The notes: generated by a model not told the origin, from the letters alone. A stretch of DNA of 64,000 nucleotides from an uncultured Paracoccaceae bacterium (GCA_947496535.1 CANMDE010000003.1:124001-188000), one strand, 5' to 3'. Numbered from the stretch's first letter, positions 6,871 to 15,229 are shown. Numbers and translations are program-made.

Positions 6871-7523
6871 CGGTGAAACTGAAACATGGCGTTGAGCTTC
6901 AAATCGGCCCCTTGCGCACCCGCGATACGCCTTCCCAAGCACGGGCTGTTGAACGTGTCAGGGTCATTCTTCAGGCAGCGGCAAGGCTGCTTTGCACCAG
7001 TGAGCCACAGGATTTGAACACGACGCTGATCGCCGAAGAAGCAGGCATCCCGGTCAGTTCGATCTACCGCTACTTTCCATCGCTAGATGACCTGTTGCGC
7101 GAGCTTTATCTTCAAACTTCCAGCGAAATTCGAGAGAAGCTCTTTCTGGCGCTCAATGACAGCACCCGGTTCCCTACGTGGCGCAGCCGACTGGAAGCGT
7201 CGCTTGAGATAATGCGGGAATATATTGCAACCCACCCTTATTATCGTCCGCTGTTGGTGACATTTCTTGCCGGTCGCGGAGCGGTGACCACCGGCGATGA
7301 CGAGCATGACGAACTGGTGGACTTCCTGGCCACACGGTGGGCAAAGCAGTTGGACGGCTTTGTAGGTGGTGATCCTTACGTGGTTGCCAGCACCGTTGTT
7401 CAGATAGCCGTTTCAATGGAAGACCTGATCGCCGCGCAAACCGATAACGCCAAAGCGGCGGCATATTTCAAAGAAATGAATACTGCCCTCAGCAGCTATC
7501 TGACGCATTATCTCAACGACTGA
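6867..7523 (+). CDS. TetR family transcriptional regulator
   Basis: A 218-aa regulator. The N-terminal helix-turn-helix spans roughly residues 27-72: RVILQAAARLL, NTTLIAEEAGIPVSSIYRYFPSLDDLL. The rest is an alpha-helical ligand-binding domain containing RPLLVTFLAGRG. It starts with GTG at 6867, overlapping the TGA of the reductase gene by 4 bp, so the two are co-translated. It is the only TetR gene in this module and the obvious candidate to bind the palindromes at 5755-5775 and 10147-10167. The ligand is probably a substrate of the neighbouring enzymes. Confidence 0.88.
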   Translation: MTVKLKHGVELQIGPLRTRDTPSQARAVERVRVILQAAARLLCTSEPQDLNTTLIAEEAGIPVSSIYRYFPSLDDLLRELYLQTSSEIREKLFLALNDSTRFPTWRSRLEASLEIMREYIATHPYYRPLLVTFLAGRGAVTTGDDEHDELVDFLATRWAKQLDGFVGGDPYVVASTVVQIAVSMEDLIAAQTDNAKAAAYFKEMNTALSSYLTHYLND

Positions 7524-7555
7524 GAGGAAGCATCCCCACGTGATCAAGTCCCCGC

Positions 7556-9208
7556 TTAGGCGATCGTGTCCGCCCGTCCGGCATTCCTGCCCGAGAAGAT
7601 ACAGCCCCCCAAAAAGGTGCCTTCCAGCGCGTTGTAACCATGGTAACCGCCGCCGCCAAAGCCCGCTACTTCACCGGCCGCAAACAGGCCCGGTATTGCC
7701 TCACCCGCCGCATTGATAAGCTGACCGTTCAGATCGGTCTGAAACCCGCCAAGCGTCTTACGGGTCAGAATATTCAGTTTCACTCCGATCAATGGACCGT
7801 TGGCCGGATCAAGGATCTTGTGCGGTTTCGCAGTGCGCATCAGTTTGTCACCGCGGTAGTTGCGGGCGGCATGGATCGCCATCACTTGGGCGTCTTTGGC
7901 AAACTTGTTGTCCATCTGAATGTCACGCGCCTCAATCTCGGCGCGGATCTTGCTTTCGTCCAAAAGATCACCGCCGATCTTGTTCATACCCGCGACAAGC
8001 TCTCCCAACGTATCGGCAACAACGAAATTTTCGCCCTTTTCCTTAAAGGCTTCCACGGCTGGCGTGGCCTTCTTGTTCAAAAGGCGTTGTTTGATGACTT
8101 CGGCCCAACTTTTGCTCGCAAGATCAGGATTCTGCTCCGAGCCGGAAAGCGCGAATTCCTTCTTGATGATTTTCTGCGTCGTGATGAACCACGAATAGTC
8201 GTAGCCGGTTTTCAGGATCTCGCGCAGGGTTGTCAGCGTGTCATAACCTGGCAGGCAGGGTGGGGCGAAACGATTGCCCGTGGCGTCGAACCACATTGAT
8301 GACGGTCCGGGCAGGATGCGAATACCATGGGCGGGCCAAATCGGGTCCCAGTTCTTGACCCCCTCGACATAGTGCCACATGCGATCCGCGTTGATGACAT
8401 GACCGCCGGCGTTTTCGGTAATGCCAATCATACGGCCATCCACATGGGCGGGCACACCTGCGATCATCTCTGCCGGCGGCTCGCCCAGCCGGTCCTTTGG
8501 CCAGACCTTGCGGACCAGATCAAAGTTGCCGCCAATTCCGCCCGAAGACACAAGCACACTGCCTGCGTGTAGCTCGAACGCACCCGCAATATCGCGGTTC
8601 GTGGCCTGACCCCGGTCCTTTTGATCTTCGGCCAGTATTTCACCTGCGACACCTTTGGCCGCGCCATTTTCCATGATGATCTGCGAACACTGATGGCGGA
8701 ACTTCAGTGTGATACGGCCCGCTTTGGCATGTTCTTTCACACGGGCGACAAATGGGTCGAGCGTTCCGGGGCCAACCCCCCAGGTCAGGTGAAACCGCGG
8801 AACCGAATTGCCGTGACCTGATCCGTATGACCCGCCACGTTCGGCCCAACCGACAACCGGGAACCAGCGCATTCCCATGTCGTGCAACCAAGGCCGCATT
8901 TCGCCCGCTGCAAAATCGACATAGGCCTCAGCCCATTTTCTGGGCCAGTGATCCTCGTCACGGTCGAACCGCGCGGTGCCCATCCAATCTGATAACGCCA
9001 GCTCGCGGCTGTCGCGGATACCCATTCGACGTTGCTCAGGTGTATCCACCATGAAAAGCCCGCCCAGCGACCAAAAGGCCTGACCACCGAGATTGTTCTC
9101 TGGTTCCTGATCTAGCACCGTGACGCGCTTCCCGCGGTCAGCAAGCTCGGCTGCGGCCACCAAGCCTGCCAGTCCTGCACCAACGACGATGACATCTGAA
9201 TTTTCCAT
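7556..9208 (-). CDS. FAD-dependent dehydrogenase (fumarate reductase/KstD-like FAD_binding_2 family)
   Basis: A 550-aa flavoprotein. The dinucleotide-binding motif VIVVGAGLAGLVAAAELADRG is at residues 5-25, then GGQAFWSLGGLF. The C-terminus GLFAAGEVAGFGGGGYHGYNALEGTFLGGCIFSGR is the second FAD contact seen in succinate/fumarate and ketosteroid dehydrogenases. Members desaturate or reduce alpha,beta-unsaturated substrates. ATG 9208 has AAAGGAAAG upstream; a TTG one codon earlier is rejected. It is transcribed with the transporter upstream (30-bp gap) and convergent with the TetR gene. The substrate is not identifiable. Confidence 0.8.
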   Translation of the reverse strand: MENSDVIVVGAGLAGLVAAAELADRGKRVTVLDQEPENNLGGQAFWSLGGLFMVDTPEQRRMGIRDSRELALSDWMGTARFDRDEDHWPRKWAEAYVDFAAGEMRPWLHDMGMRWFPVVGWAERGGSYGSGHGNSVPRFHLTWGVGPGTLDPFVARVKEHAKAGRITLKFRHQCSQIIMENGAAKGVAGEILAEDQKDRGQATNRDIAGAFELHAGSVLVSSGGIGGNFDLVRKVWPKDRLGEPPAEMIAGVPAHVDGRMIGITENAGGHVINADRMWHYVEGVKNWDPIWPAHGIRILPGPSSMWFDATGNRFAPPCLPGYDTLTTLREILKTGYDYSWFITTQKIIKKEFALSGSEQNPDLASKSWAEVIKQRLLNKKATPAVEAFKEKGENFVVADTLGELVAGMNKIGGDLLDESKIRAEIEARDIQMDNKFAKDAQVMAIHAARNYRGDKLMRTAKPHKILDPANGPLIGVKLNILTRKTLGGFQTDLNGQLINAAGEAIPGLFAAGEVAGFGGGGYHGYNALEGTFLGGCIFSGRNAGRADTIA

Positions 9209-9238
9209 CAAACTTTCCTTTGGTGTGAACGGCGTGGG

Positions 9239-10102
9239 TTACTGGCCCAACCGGCGATAGTAGGCAACAACAGGCATTGTAACCAGATACATCAGGATTC
9301 CATAGGTCGCAGCTGGTAACGCGAAAGCACTGAAGCCTGCAGTTCCCGGCACTAGCAGAGCGGCTACTGTAATTCCCAAAGTGGAGTTCTGAATACCGGT
9401 CTCGATTGAGATCGTCTTTGCCTCGTTCATGGTCAGGCCCAGAAGCCTTGGTATCAGTATGCCGGTCCCAAGAAGAACAAGAATAAGCAGGATCAATGCC
9501 GGTCCCATCGCGGCCAGGTTTTCAATGAAAAGTGACCAGTTGGACGCGAGAGCGGCAAGAACGATGACAGCGAACAATATAGCTGCGATGCGACTGATTA
9601 CCGGTTCAACCCGCTTGGTCGCGACAGGCAGAAAGTGTCGCTGCGTCAGGCCAATGCTAATCGGTACGACTGTCAGTGCAAACATTGTGATCGCGATGCC
9701 GGTGATGTTTACTGGAATTGCTTCTGACCCCATGAAATAACCAATGGACCAAGCCAGAAGCAGGGGAACAGTAAGTGCGCTGATAAGGCTGATAACTGCT
9801 GTCAACGAGACCGAAAGTGCGACATCGGCTTTGGCGAACTTTGAAATCACGTTGCTGGTTACCCCACCAGGGCAGGCCGCAAGGATCATGAAGCCGACAG
9901 CAATCTCAGATGAGATGCCAAAGGCTCGGATGATGACAAACGTAACGACCGGCAGAAGGATGATCTGATTGACGGCACCCAAACCGAAAGCCTTTGGCCG
10001 TCGCGCGACACGCACGAAATCATCAACCGTCAAGCCAAGACCAAGTGAATACATAATGAAGGCCAGAGCCAACGGCAGAAAAACCTGAACCAGAATATCC
10101 AT
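9239..10102 (-). CDS. BASS-family (bile acid:sodium symporter-like) transporter
   Basis: A 287-aa integral membrane protein with 8-10 hydrophobic segments. MYSLGLGLTVDDFVRV, AACPGGVTSNVISKFAKADVALSVSLTAV and SIETGIQNSTLGITVAALL are hallmarks of the BASS/SBF family, including the paired broken helices. Family members move bile acids, pyruvate and, for PanS, ketopantoate with sodium. That is notable because the facing operon has a ketopantoate-reductase-like enzyme. GGGGAGGT precedes two adjacent ATGs (10102 and 10105); the first gives better spacing. The promoter is overlapped by the TetR palindrome. Confidence 0.85.
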   Translation of the reverse strand: MDILVQVFLPLALAFIMYSLGLGLTVDDFVRVARRPKAFGLGAVNQIILLPVVTFVIIRAFGISSEIAVGFMILAACPGGVTSNVISKFAKADVALSVSLTAVISLISALTVPLLLAWSIGYFMGSEAIPVNITGIAITMFALTVVPISIGLTQRHFLPVATKRVEPVISRIAAILFAVIVLAALASNWSLFIENLAAMGPALILLILVLLGTGILIPRLLGLTMNEAKTISIETGIQNSTLGITVAALLVPGTAGFSAFALPAATYGILMYLVTMPVVAYYRRLGQ

Positions 10103-10146
10103 CATACCTCCCCAATTCACTTTTGGTCTGCCATCCCCACAAACCA

Positions 10147-10167
10147 AAACGGAATAATTTTCCGTTT
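10147..10167. promoter_or_regulatory. 21-bp palindrome, predicted TetR operator (site 2)
   Basis: AAACGGAAT-N3-TTTCCGTTT with spacer AAT; 17 of 18 arm bases match site 1. On the minus strand a possible promoter, TTGCGG (10188-10193) - 17 bp - TAGAAA (10165-10170), has its -10 overlapping the palindrome, so a bound repressor would block transcription of the transporter-flavoprotein operon. The distance to the transporter start is about 45 bp. Confidence 0.7.
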
Positions 10168-10302
10168 CTAGCCGACTCCGTGTTGTACCGCAACATTCAA
10201 TCGAAGAAATCCAGCACTGTCGCGAATGTCTTCCAAGGTCGGTGCGTATGAGCTATTCAGGGCGATCTGAGAGGGCTGGTCTGCAACCCTGGAGTATGAA
10301 CA

Positions 10303-10668
10303 ATGGCCCATCGCGACCCCGACGAAAATGGCTGGGTCAGCTCCGCAGCCGCGTGGATTGAACGCAATCGCGATGGCGGCGACTTTTCCCGTCAGCACTT
10401 GCTCGATCACATCATGCTGGCCCGCGCCGTAGTATCGGGCGCAAAGGCGGCACTTGACGTGGGCTGTGGCGAAGGGCGGTTCTGCCGGATATTGGGCGGT
10501 TACTCTCCGACGCTCGGCAGTCATCCGCTATCAGACACGACCGTCTCCAAGAGCGATGTGGCGCCACGTTCCGTTCGTCTAAAGCCGATACCTGTGACTG
10601 GGCTATGCTGCGTGGTCACTTTGAAAGACGTGCGGGCTGGGGGGCGAAGTCAGTGCGGCAACACCTGA
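10303..10668 (+). pseudogene. Truncated class I SAM-dependent methyltransferase fragment
   Basis: An ATG-initiated frame whose first 65 codons read as the start of a SAM methyltransferase, ending in motif I ALDVGCGEGRFCRIL. After that residue the translation loses any methyltransferase character and stops at 10668; the rest of the catalytic domain is absent in all frames. It is therefore a decayed or deleted gene. It lies between the BASS transporter promoter and the RTX gene, an accessory patch. Confidence 0.65.
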
Positions 10669-10683
10669 AAAGGGAGAGACGCT

Positions 10684-11334
10684 ATGATGACTATGTTTAA
10701 CGAAATTTTGGGTACGGAAGAAGCCGACCGGCTCGAAGGAACCGATGGCGACGATATCATCCGTGGACTGGCGGGAGACGATACCATCAACGCGGGGGCC
10801 GGTAATGACTTCATCACCGGCGGCGCCGGCGTCGACCGGATCCTTGGTGACGCTGGCAGCGATTGGATCATAGATCCAGATGGTGAAGATACGATCACTG
10901 GGGGTGACGACAATGATGTCCTGATCGGCGGACGCGTCATGAACGGCGACGAAGGCGACGACTTGCTGATCTCGACCGGAAGCGCCGATAGTGTCATTAT
11001 GATCGGCAGCGGGGGCTCTGACACATATTTCGGATCTGATGACAGTGAAGAAGTCTACTCCTACGTGCAGTTTTTGGAACAAAGCGATCCCGCCGCACCA
11101 GACGTCATTTTCAACTTTCAAAGCGGTCAGGACAGTTTCGACTTTGGTGGCGAACAGGCCAGTGTCCTTTTCATTGATGATGCAGAGTTTTCCGGCACAG
11201 ACGACTTCGTAACAGAGGCAAGGTTTGAAGACGGTTTGCTGGAGTTTGACATGGACGGCGATCAGGTCGCCGATATGGCAATTGTTCTCGTCGGCGTGGA
11301 CTCCATTACTGCCGACGACATCTTTTCTCTTTGA
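10684..11334 (+). CDS. Small RTX (hemolysin-type) calcium-binding protein, putative type I secretion substrate
   Basis: A 216-aa acidic protein with no classical signal peptide. Residues 10-100 hold RTX-like nonapeptides (GTDGDDIIRGLAGDDTI, GAGNDFITGG, GDEGDDLL), which fold into a calcium-binding beta-roll. The C-terminus VDSITADDIFSL matches the short hydrophobic/acidic end of type I-secreted serralysin-like proteins. No catalytic domain is present, and no ABC/HlyD/TolC exporter is encoded nearby, so secretion would rely on a system elsewhere. GGGAGAG precedes the start, where three ATGs cluster. Confidence 0.82.
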   Translation: MMTMFNEILGTEEADRLEGTDGDDIIRGLAGDDTINAGAGNDFITGGAGVDRILGDAGSDWIIDPDGEDTITGGDDNDVLIGGRVMNGDEGDDLLISTGSADSVIMIGSGGSDTYFGSDDSEEVYSYVQFLEQSDPAAPDVIFNFQSGQDSFDFGGEQASVLFIDDAEFSGTDDFVTEARFEDGLLEFDMDGDQVADMAIVLVGVDSITADDIFSL

Positions 11335-11392
11335 ACTATCGAAGATCAGCCGTTGTGCGCCGCGCGTATGCTGATCCAAAAAACTGACTTAC

Positions 11393-11420
11393 AAAAAAGG
11401 TGCGCGGTTGCGCGCACCTT
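11393..11420 (-). terminator. Intrinsic terminator of the azoreductase gene
   Basis: Stem AAGGTGCGCG / CGCGCACCTT with a 4-nt loop; on the minus strand it runs directly into T6. It starts 10 bp after the azoreductase stop. This is a textbook rho-independent terminator. Confidence 0.88.
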
Positions 11421-11430
11421 ACCGCAACCA

Positions 11431-11967
11431 TCAGGCGGCCTGATCCAGCAGATCCTTTGCGGCATAGACGGCAATATCCTCGATCCCAACGAAACGAAGA
11501 ACCTGCCGGATATGCGGTGTCGCAAAGTCCATCGGGGTGTCCACAGCGACACCACCTGAAGCAACAGCAACGATGGCCCGCTTATCCTTCAACAGACCCA
11601 CTGGACCGTTTTCACCATATGCAAAAGTCACCTTGGGCCGGGCAATTAGGTCAACCCAGGCCTTCAGCGCTGCAGGCATCCCGAAGTTGTAGATCGGCAT
11701 GCCGATGACCACGATGTCGGCCGTATGCAGCTCCTCGATCAACTCGTCAGACAGTGCAAGTGATGCATTGTCGGCGGCGTTACGATCAGTCTCCGGCACG
11801 AGCCGAGCCTTGATCCATGTTTCATCAACTTGGGGCAATGAGATCGCGGCGAGGTCGCGCTCGATGACATGTGTTGGCTGTAGATCGGCAATCAACTTGG
11901 CCGTGGCAGCACGGCTGATTGAACCTTCGATAGTACCGGATGCATTGACGTGAAGAATGGTGGTCAT
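11431..11967 (-). CDS. FMN-dependent NADH-azoreductase (AzoR-like flavodoxin fold)
   Basis: A 178-aa flavodoxin-fold quinone/azo reductase. N-terminus ILHVNASGTIEGSISR corresponds to the FMN phosphate loop, IVVIGMPIYNFGMPAALKAWVDLIARPKVTF is the characteristic active-site segment of AzoR, and IVAVASGG the second flavin contact. It would reduce quinones or azo compounds with NADH. It is divergent from a LysR gene 103 bp away, the usual arrangement for regulation by that LysR protein. It ends at a strong terminator. Confidence 0.88.
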   Translation of the reverse strand: MTTILHVNASGTIEGSISRAATAKLIADLQPTHVIERDLAAISLPQVDETWIKARLVPETDRNAADNASLALSDELIEELHTADIVVIGMPIYNFGMPAALKAWVDLIARPKVTFAYGENGPVGLLKDKRAIVAVASGGVAVDTPMDFATPHIRQVLRFVGIEDIAVYAAKDLLDQAA

Positions 11968-12070
11968 GGGGGGCTCCTGAAATGTGATGATGCTGATTTA
12001 GGTGGTTGCATTTTTGAACAAAATACCTGATTTTTAACATTAGATGTTTGCCAGCGCACAGGAGCATCCG

Positions 12071-12949
12071 ATGGATAATTGGGACGAAATCCGCACCGCC
12101 TATCAGGTTGCGCGTAAGGGAACCGTCAGTGGTGCCGCAGAGCTGTTAGGTGTCCACCATGCGACCGTGATCCGCCATATCGATGCGCTCGAAGGGCGAC
12201 TTGGTGTAAAACTGTTCCAAAGGCACCCACGAGGCTACACCGCGACCGAGGCCGGGGCGGACCTTTTGCAGGTGGCGCAGGCTACAGATGATCAATTCAC
12301 GCAGTTGGCCGGTCGTATCAAGGGGCGCGGTGAAGGCGTATCGGGTGATCTGGTCGTTACTTCACTTGGCCAGGTGTCGCGCATGATTACTCCGGTCCTT
12401 GTGGCGTTTCAGCGTGAACATCCTGATGTGCGGATCAGGTACCGGACTGGCGAACGGCTTTTTCGGCTGGAATACGGTGAGGCGCATGTGGCAATCCGGG
12501 CTGGCACGATGCCGGATGAACCGGACAATGTGGTCCAACCTTTCATGCAACTTCATGTCGCCTTGGTTGCCGCGCAAAGCTATGTTGACCGCCACGGGGT
12601 TCCGCATGGTGAAGCCGATTTGGCCAATCACACCTTTGTTTCGCATGATGACAACGCAAACAGGGCACCGTTTACAACTTGGTTGCGCAATACAGTTCCT
12701 GATGAATGCGTGGCGTATCGGGCAACCGAAAATCGCAATATGCAAGACGCCATTCTGGCAGGAGCAGGTATCGGGTTTGTGCCTGTACCCGCACTGGCCC
12801 ACCACCCTGACCTGGTCGAGGTATTCCCCCGGCAAGAAGTGTGGACGTCGTCGCTCTGGCTCGTCACTCATGTCGATCTGCACCGAACGGCAAAGGTGCA
12901 AACCTTCCTGCGGTTCCTGAAAAACCACGTCAATGGACTGAAAACCTGA
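12071..12949 (+). CDS. LysR family transcriptional regulator
   Basis: A 292-aa LysR regulator. The winged helix is at residues 4-62 (TYQ-like RTAYQVARKGTVSGAAELLG, HHATVIRHIDALEGRLGVKLF), followed by a substrate-binding domain. Start ATG 12071 (MDNWDEIRTAYQ) has GGAGCATCC upstream. It is divergent from the azoreductase gene, which it probably controls, and overlaps the EamA permease gene by 1 bp (TGATG), so regulator and permease are co-translated. Confidence 0.9.
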   Translation: MDNWDEIRTAYQVARKGTVSGAAELLGVHHATVIRHIDALEGRLGVKLFQRHPRGYTATEAGADLLQVAQATDDQFTQLAGRIKGRGEGVSGDLVVTSLGQVSRMITPVLVAFQREHPDVRIRYRTGERLFRLEYGEAHVAIRAGTMPDEPDNVVQPFMQLHVALVAAQSYVDRHGVPHGEADLANHTFVSHDDNANRAPFTTWLRNTVPDECVAYRATENRNMQDAILAGAGIGFVPVPALAHHPDLVEVFPRQEVWTSSLWLVTHVDLHRTAKVQTFLRFLKNHVNGLKT

Positions 12950-13824
12950 TGTCCCCCGCTGCGGCGGGTCATTTGGCCATGCTGGTCTTTTCGGCGTTGG
13001 TGGCGGGGTCTTTCGCGCTTGGTGTATTGGCGGCGAACGACATTACACCTGTTGCGCTCAACGCGGCCCGGTTTTGGATCGCGGTCGTCGTATTGGGGGT
13101 CGCAGCTTTGGCGACGACGGGTCTGCCGCGCAAAGCGGCCAAGGCGTCGTGGCGCTACATTATCCTCGCCGGTTTTTTCATGACCTATTTCGTGCTGATG
13201 TTCGAAGGCCTCAAGACCGCACCAGCCGTGAGCGCGTCTGCCGTCTTTCCCCTGACGCCGCTCCTGACCGCTGGTTTTGGCTGGTTGCTTCTGCGGCAGG
13301 TTCTGACCGGACGCATGGCGCTCGCGCTGAGTGTGGGTGCATTGGGTGCTTTATGGGTCATCTTCCGTGCCGATCTGGCGGCGGCCCTCCGGTTCGAGAT
13401 CGGCAGAGGCGAGGTGATCTATTTCTGGGGATGCGTTGCCCACGCTGTCTACACGCCGCTGGTGCGCAAACTGAACCGGGGCGAACACCCGCTTGTCTTC
13501 AGCTTCGGCGTTCTGCTTGCCGGGGCCGCGATGCTGACAGTCTGGGGATGGGCGGATATTCGGGCGACGGATTGGGCGGGGTTACGACCGGTGGTCTGGG
13601 TGACAATCGTTTATACGGCGATCTTTGCGAGTGCGGGGACATTTACACTGTTGCAATTCGCAGCGTTGCGGTTGCCGTCCTCAAAAGTCATGGCCTACAC
13701 CTACCTGACCCCATCCTGGGTCATTGTTTGGGAGGTCGCACTTGGTGGGACAGTGCCATCAGGGCTGATCCTGCCGGGCATTGGTTTGACTGCATTGGCA
13801 CTCATAATGCTACTTCAAGACTGA
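12949..13824 (+). CDS. EamA/DMT family transporter
   Basis: A 291-aa membrane protein of the drug/metabolite transporter superfamily with about ten hydrophobic segments and two EamA repeats (about 8-140 and 150-290). Typical features are NAARFWIAVVVLG in the first repeat and LPSSKVMAYTYLTPSWVIVWEVALGG in the second. It probably exports a metabolite or amino acid. ATG 12949 overlaps the LysR stop. The longer frame opening at 12841 lies inside the LysR gene and is discarded. Confidence 0.87.
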   Translation: MSPAAAGHLAMLVFSALVAGSFALGVLAANDITPVALNAARFWIAVVVLGVAALATTGLPRKAAKASWRYIILAGFFMTYFVLMFEGLKTAPAVSASAVFPLTPLLTAGFGWLLLRQVLTGRMALALSVGALGALWVIFRADLAAALRFEIGRGEVIYFWGCVAHAVYTPLVRKLNRGEHPLVFSFGVLLAGAAMLTVWGWADIRATDWAGLRPVVWVTIVYTAIFASAGTFTLLQFAALRLPSSKVMAYTYLTPSWVIVWEVALGGTVPSGLILPGIGLTALALIMLLQD

Positions 13825-13953
13825 CCTTACGTTCATTCTGCTCACTTTTTAATCACAAAATTGTTGCGCCGTAGGGTGTGTGTTTTCCCGTTCAATCAAC
13901 AGTTTCCAGCAAATGAGTTCGCTGGACGGCTTAACGAACAAAGGAAAATGGTA

Positions 13954-14490
13954 ATGCAAAAGAAAACAATTGTCGCAGCAGTTATTGCATCGGTTCTGGC
14001 CGGTTCATTGGCAGCTCCCGTTATCGCTCAGTCAGACAACGACCGCGGCGCACAGATGCAAGATCGGCGCGATGGCGAACGTCGCGGACATGCCGGGCGC
14101 GAACGTGGTGGCGACCGGATGGCGGAGTTCTTTGAACTTTACGACGCCGACGGTGACGGAAGCATCACGCAGGATGAGATCGACAGCGTCCGCGCTGACC
14201 GTCTGGCTGAATTCGACGCCGATGGCGATGGTCAACTGACGCTTGAGGAATATCAGGCGCTTTGGCTCGACGCGATGCGCGAGCGGATGGTTGATCAGTT
14301 CCAGCGTCATGACGACGATGGTGATGCAGTAGTGACCGTCGAAGAATTTGGCGAAGAGTTTGCTGATATCGTCGCCCGCCGCGACCGCAATGGCGACGGT
14401 GTCCTGAATGCAGACGATGCGCGCAATCAGCGTCAACGCCCTGCACAAGAGGCACCCGAAGCGCCAGAAGCCGAGACAGAGACTGAATAA
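13954..14490 (+). CDS. Exported EF-hand calcium-binding protein
   Basis: A 178-aa protein with a signal peptide (MQKKTIVAAVIASVLAGSLAAPVIAQ, cleavage about residue 25). EF-hand loops follow: DADGDGSITQDE, DADGDGQLTLEE, DDDGDAVVTVEE and a final DRNGDGVLNADD. An Arg/Gly-rich segment precedes them and an acidic Pro/Glu tail (APEAPEAETETE) ends the protein. It is likely a periplasmic calcium-binding or buffering protein. AAGGA lies 8 nt before the ATG at 13954; the ATG at 13948 is too close to it. A strong terminator follows. Confidence 0.87.
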   Translation: MQKKTIVAAVIASVLAGSLAAPVIAQSDNDRGAQMQDRRDGERRGHAGRERGGDRMAEFFELYDADGDGSITQDEIDSVRADRLAEFDADGDGQLTLEEYQALWLDAMRERMVDQFQRHDDDGDAVVTVEEFGEEFADIVARRDRNGDGVLNADDARNQRQRPAQEAPEAPEAETETE

Positions 14491-14527
14491 CAGACAATAA
14501 GTCGAGCAGAACATCAGTCACGATGGA

Positions 14528-14560
14528 AATGCGGGTGGGTATTCTCACCCGCATTTTTTT
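14528..14560 (+). terminator. Intrinsic terminator after the EF-hand gene
   Basis: Stem AATGCGGGTG / CACCCGCATT with an 8-nt loop followed by a T run to 14560, 38 bp after the stop codon. Well-formed rho-independent terminator. Confidence 0.9.
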
Positions 14561-14571
14561 GTTGTTGGTTT

Positions 14572-14628
14572 GCGTGGGTTTCACCCACCCTACCTGGGCA
14601 TCAAACGTAGGGTGGGTGAAACCCACGC
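14572..14628. repeat. Dispersed palindromic repeat, inverted pair (copies 2 and 3)
   Basis: Two perfectly inverted 22-bp arms (14572-14593 and 14607-14628) separated by 13 bp. Each arm contains the 20-mer also found at 891-910, and each arm is itself palindromic (GTGGGT-TTC-ACCCAC). The pair could form one long hairpin or two small ones. The rest of the 14491-14833 gap holds the preceding terminator and, from 14629 on, nothing recognisable. Confidence 0.85.
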
Positions 14629-14833
14629 GGCAATCCGTTCTACCCATCTGCTCAAACAACAATCAGCATCGATCCATCTTAATCCTTAACGCCGCATTCA
14701 CACTTTCACCGTACGTTGTGTTAATCGGCACCTACCGTGCGGTCGTGCCATACGCTTTGCCGACGTATCGCCGACGGGGTTCCGACAGGCTAAAATCGCG
14801 AAAAACCCGTGCATTAACCTGCGAATCGCGACT

Positions 14834-15199
14834 TTACCCTTCGGTGGGCCGCGCAACGCCCACCGACCGTTGCGCCCCCCCCTCCAATTCGGTTTCCAAA
14901 AACGCTTCGAACGCATCCAGATCAAGGGCCTCCATCTGCCCAAACGCCTGCATCCAGACCGACGCCTCGCGTAGCGCGTCGGGCTCTAGCTTGCACCACT
15001 TCACACGACCGCGCTTTTCCTGACTGATCAGCCCGGCATTGGTCAGAACGCCAAGATGCTTGGAGATCGCGGCGAGCGACATCTCGAACGGTTCAGCTAC
15101 GTCTGTCACCGCCATATCGTCCTCCAGCAGCATCGACAGGATCGTGCGGCGGGTCGGGTCGGCAAGGGCCGAAAAGACAAGATCAAGGGCAGGGGCCAT
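14834..15199 (-). CDS. ArsR family transcriptional regulator
   Basis: A 121-aa winged-helix regulator: DLVFSALADPTRRTILSMLLEDDMAVTDVAEPFEMSLAAISKHLGVLTNAGLI is the ArsR helix-turn-helix, followed by the KRGRVKWCKLEPD wing. This version (no metal-binding cysteine pair, SLAAISKHL helix) is the type normally paired with an SRPBCC/AHSA1-domain gene, but no such partner is next to it. A 16-bp palindrome 31 bp upstream is the likely autoregulatory site. Confidence 0.87.
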   Translation of the reverse strand: MAPALDLVFSALADPTRRTILSMLLEDDMAVTDVAEPFEMSLAAISKHLGVLTNAGLISQEKRGRVKWCKLEPDALREASVWMQAFGQMEALDLDAFEAFLETELEGGAQRSVGVARPTEG

Positions 15200-15229
15200 A
15201 GGGCGATTAACCGGGCTTCAGTCGAAACG

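Noticed and set aside
7640..8299. Plus-strand open frame of 219 codons opposite the FAD dehydrogenase
   Set aside because: Shadow of a gene with intact FAD motifs on the other strand; no start signals or domains of its own.
10603..11379. Minus-strand frame of 258 codons opposite the RTX gene
   Set aside because: Antisense of the repetitive RTX coding region, which keeps opposite frames open; the plus strand has the RTX nonapeptides and a ribosome-binding site.
13869..13882. GTAGGGTGTGTG resembling the dispersed GTAGGGTGGGTG repeat
   Set aside because: Only 8-9 bases match and the palindromic half is missing; chance similarity is likely.
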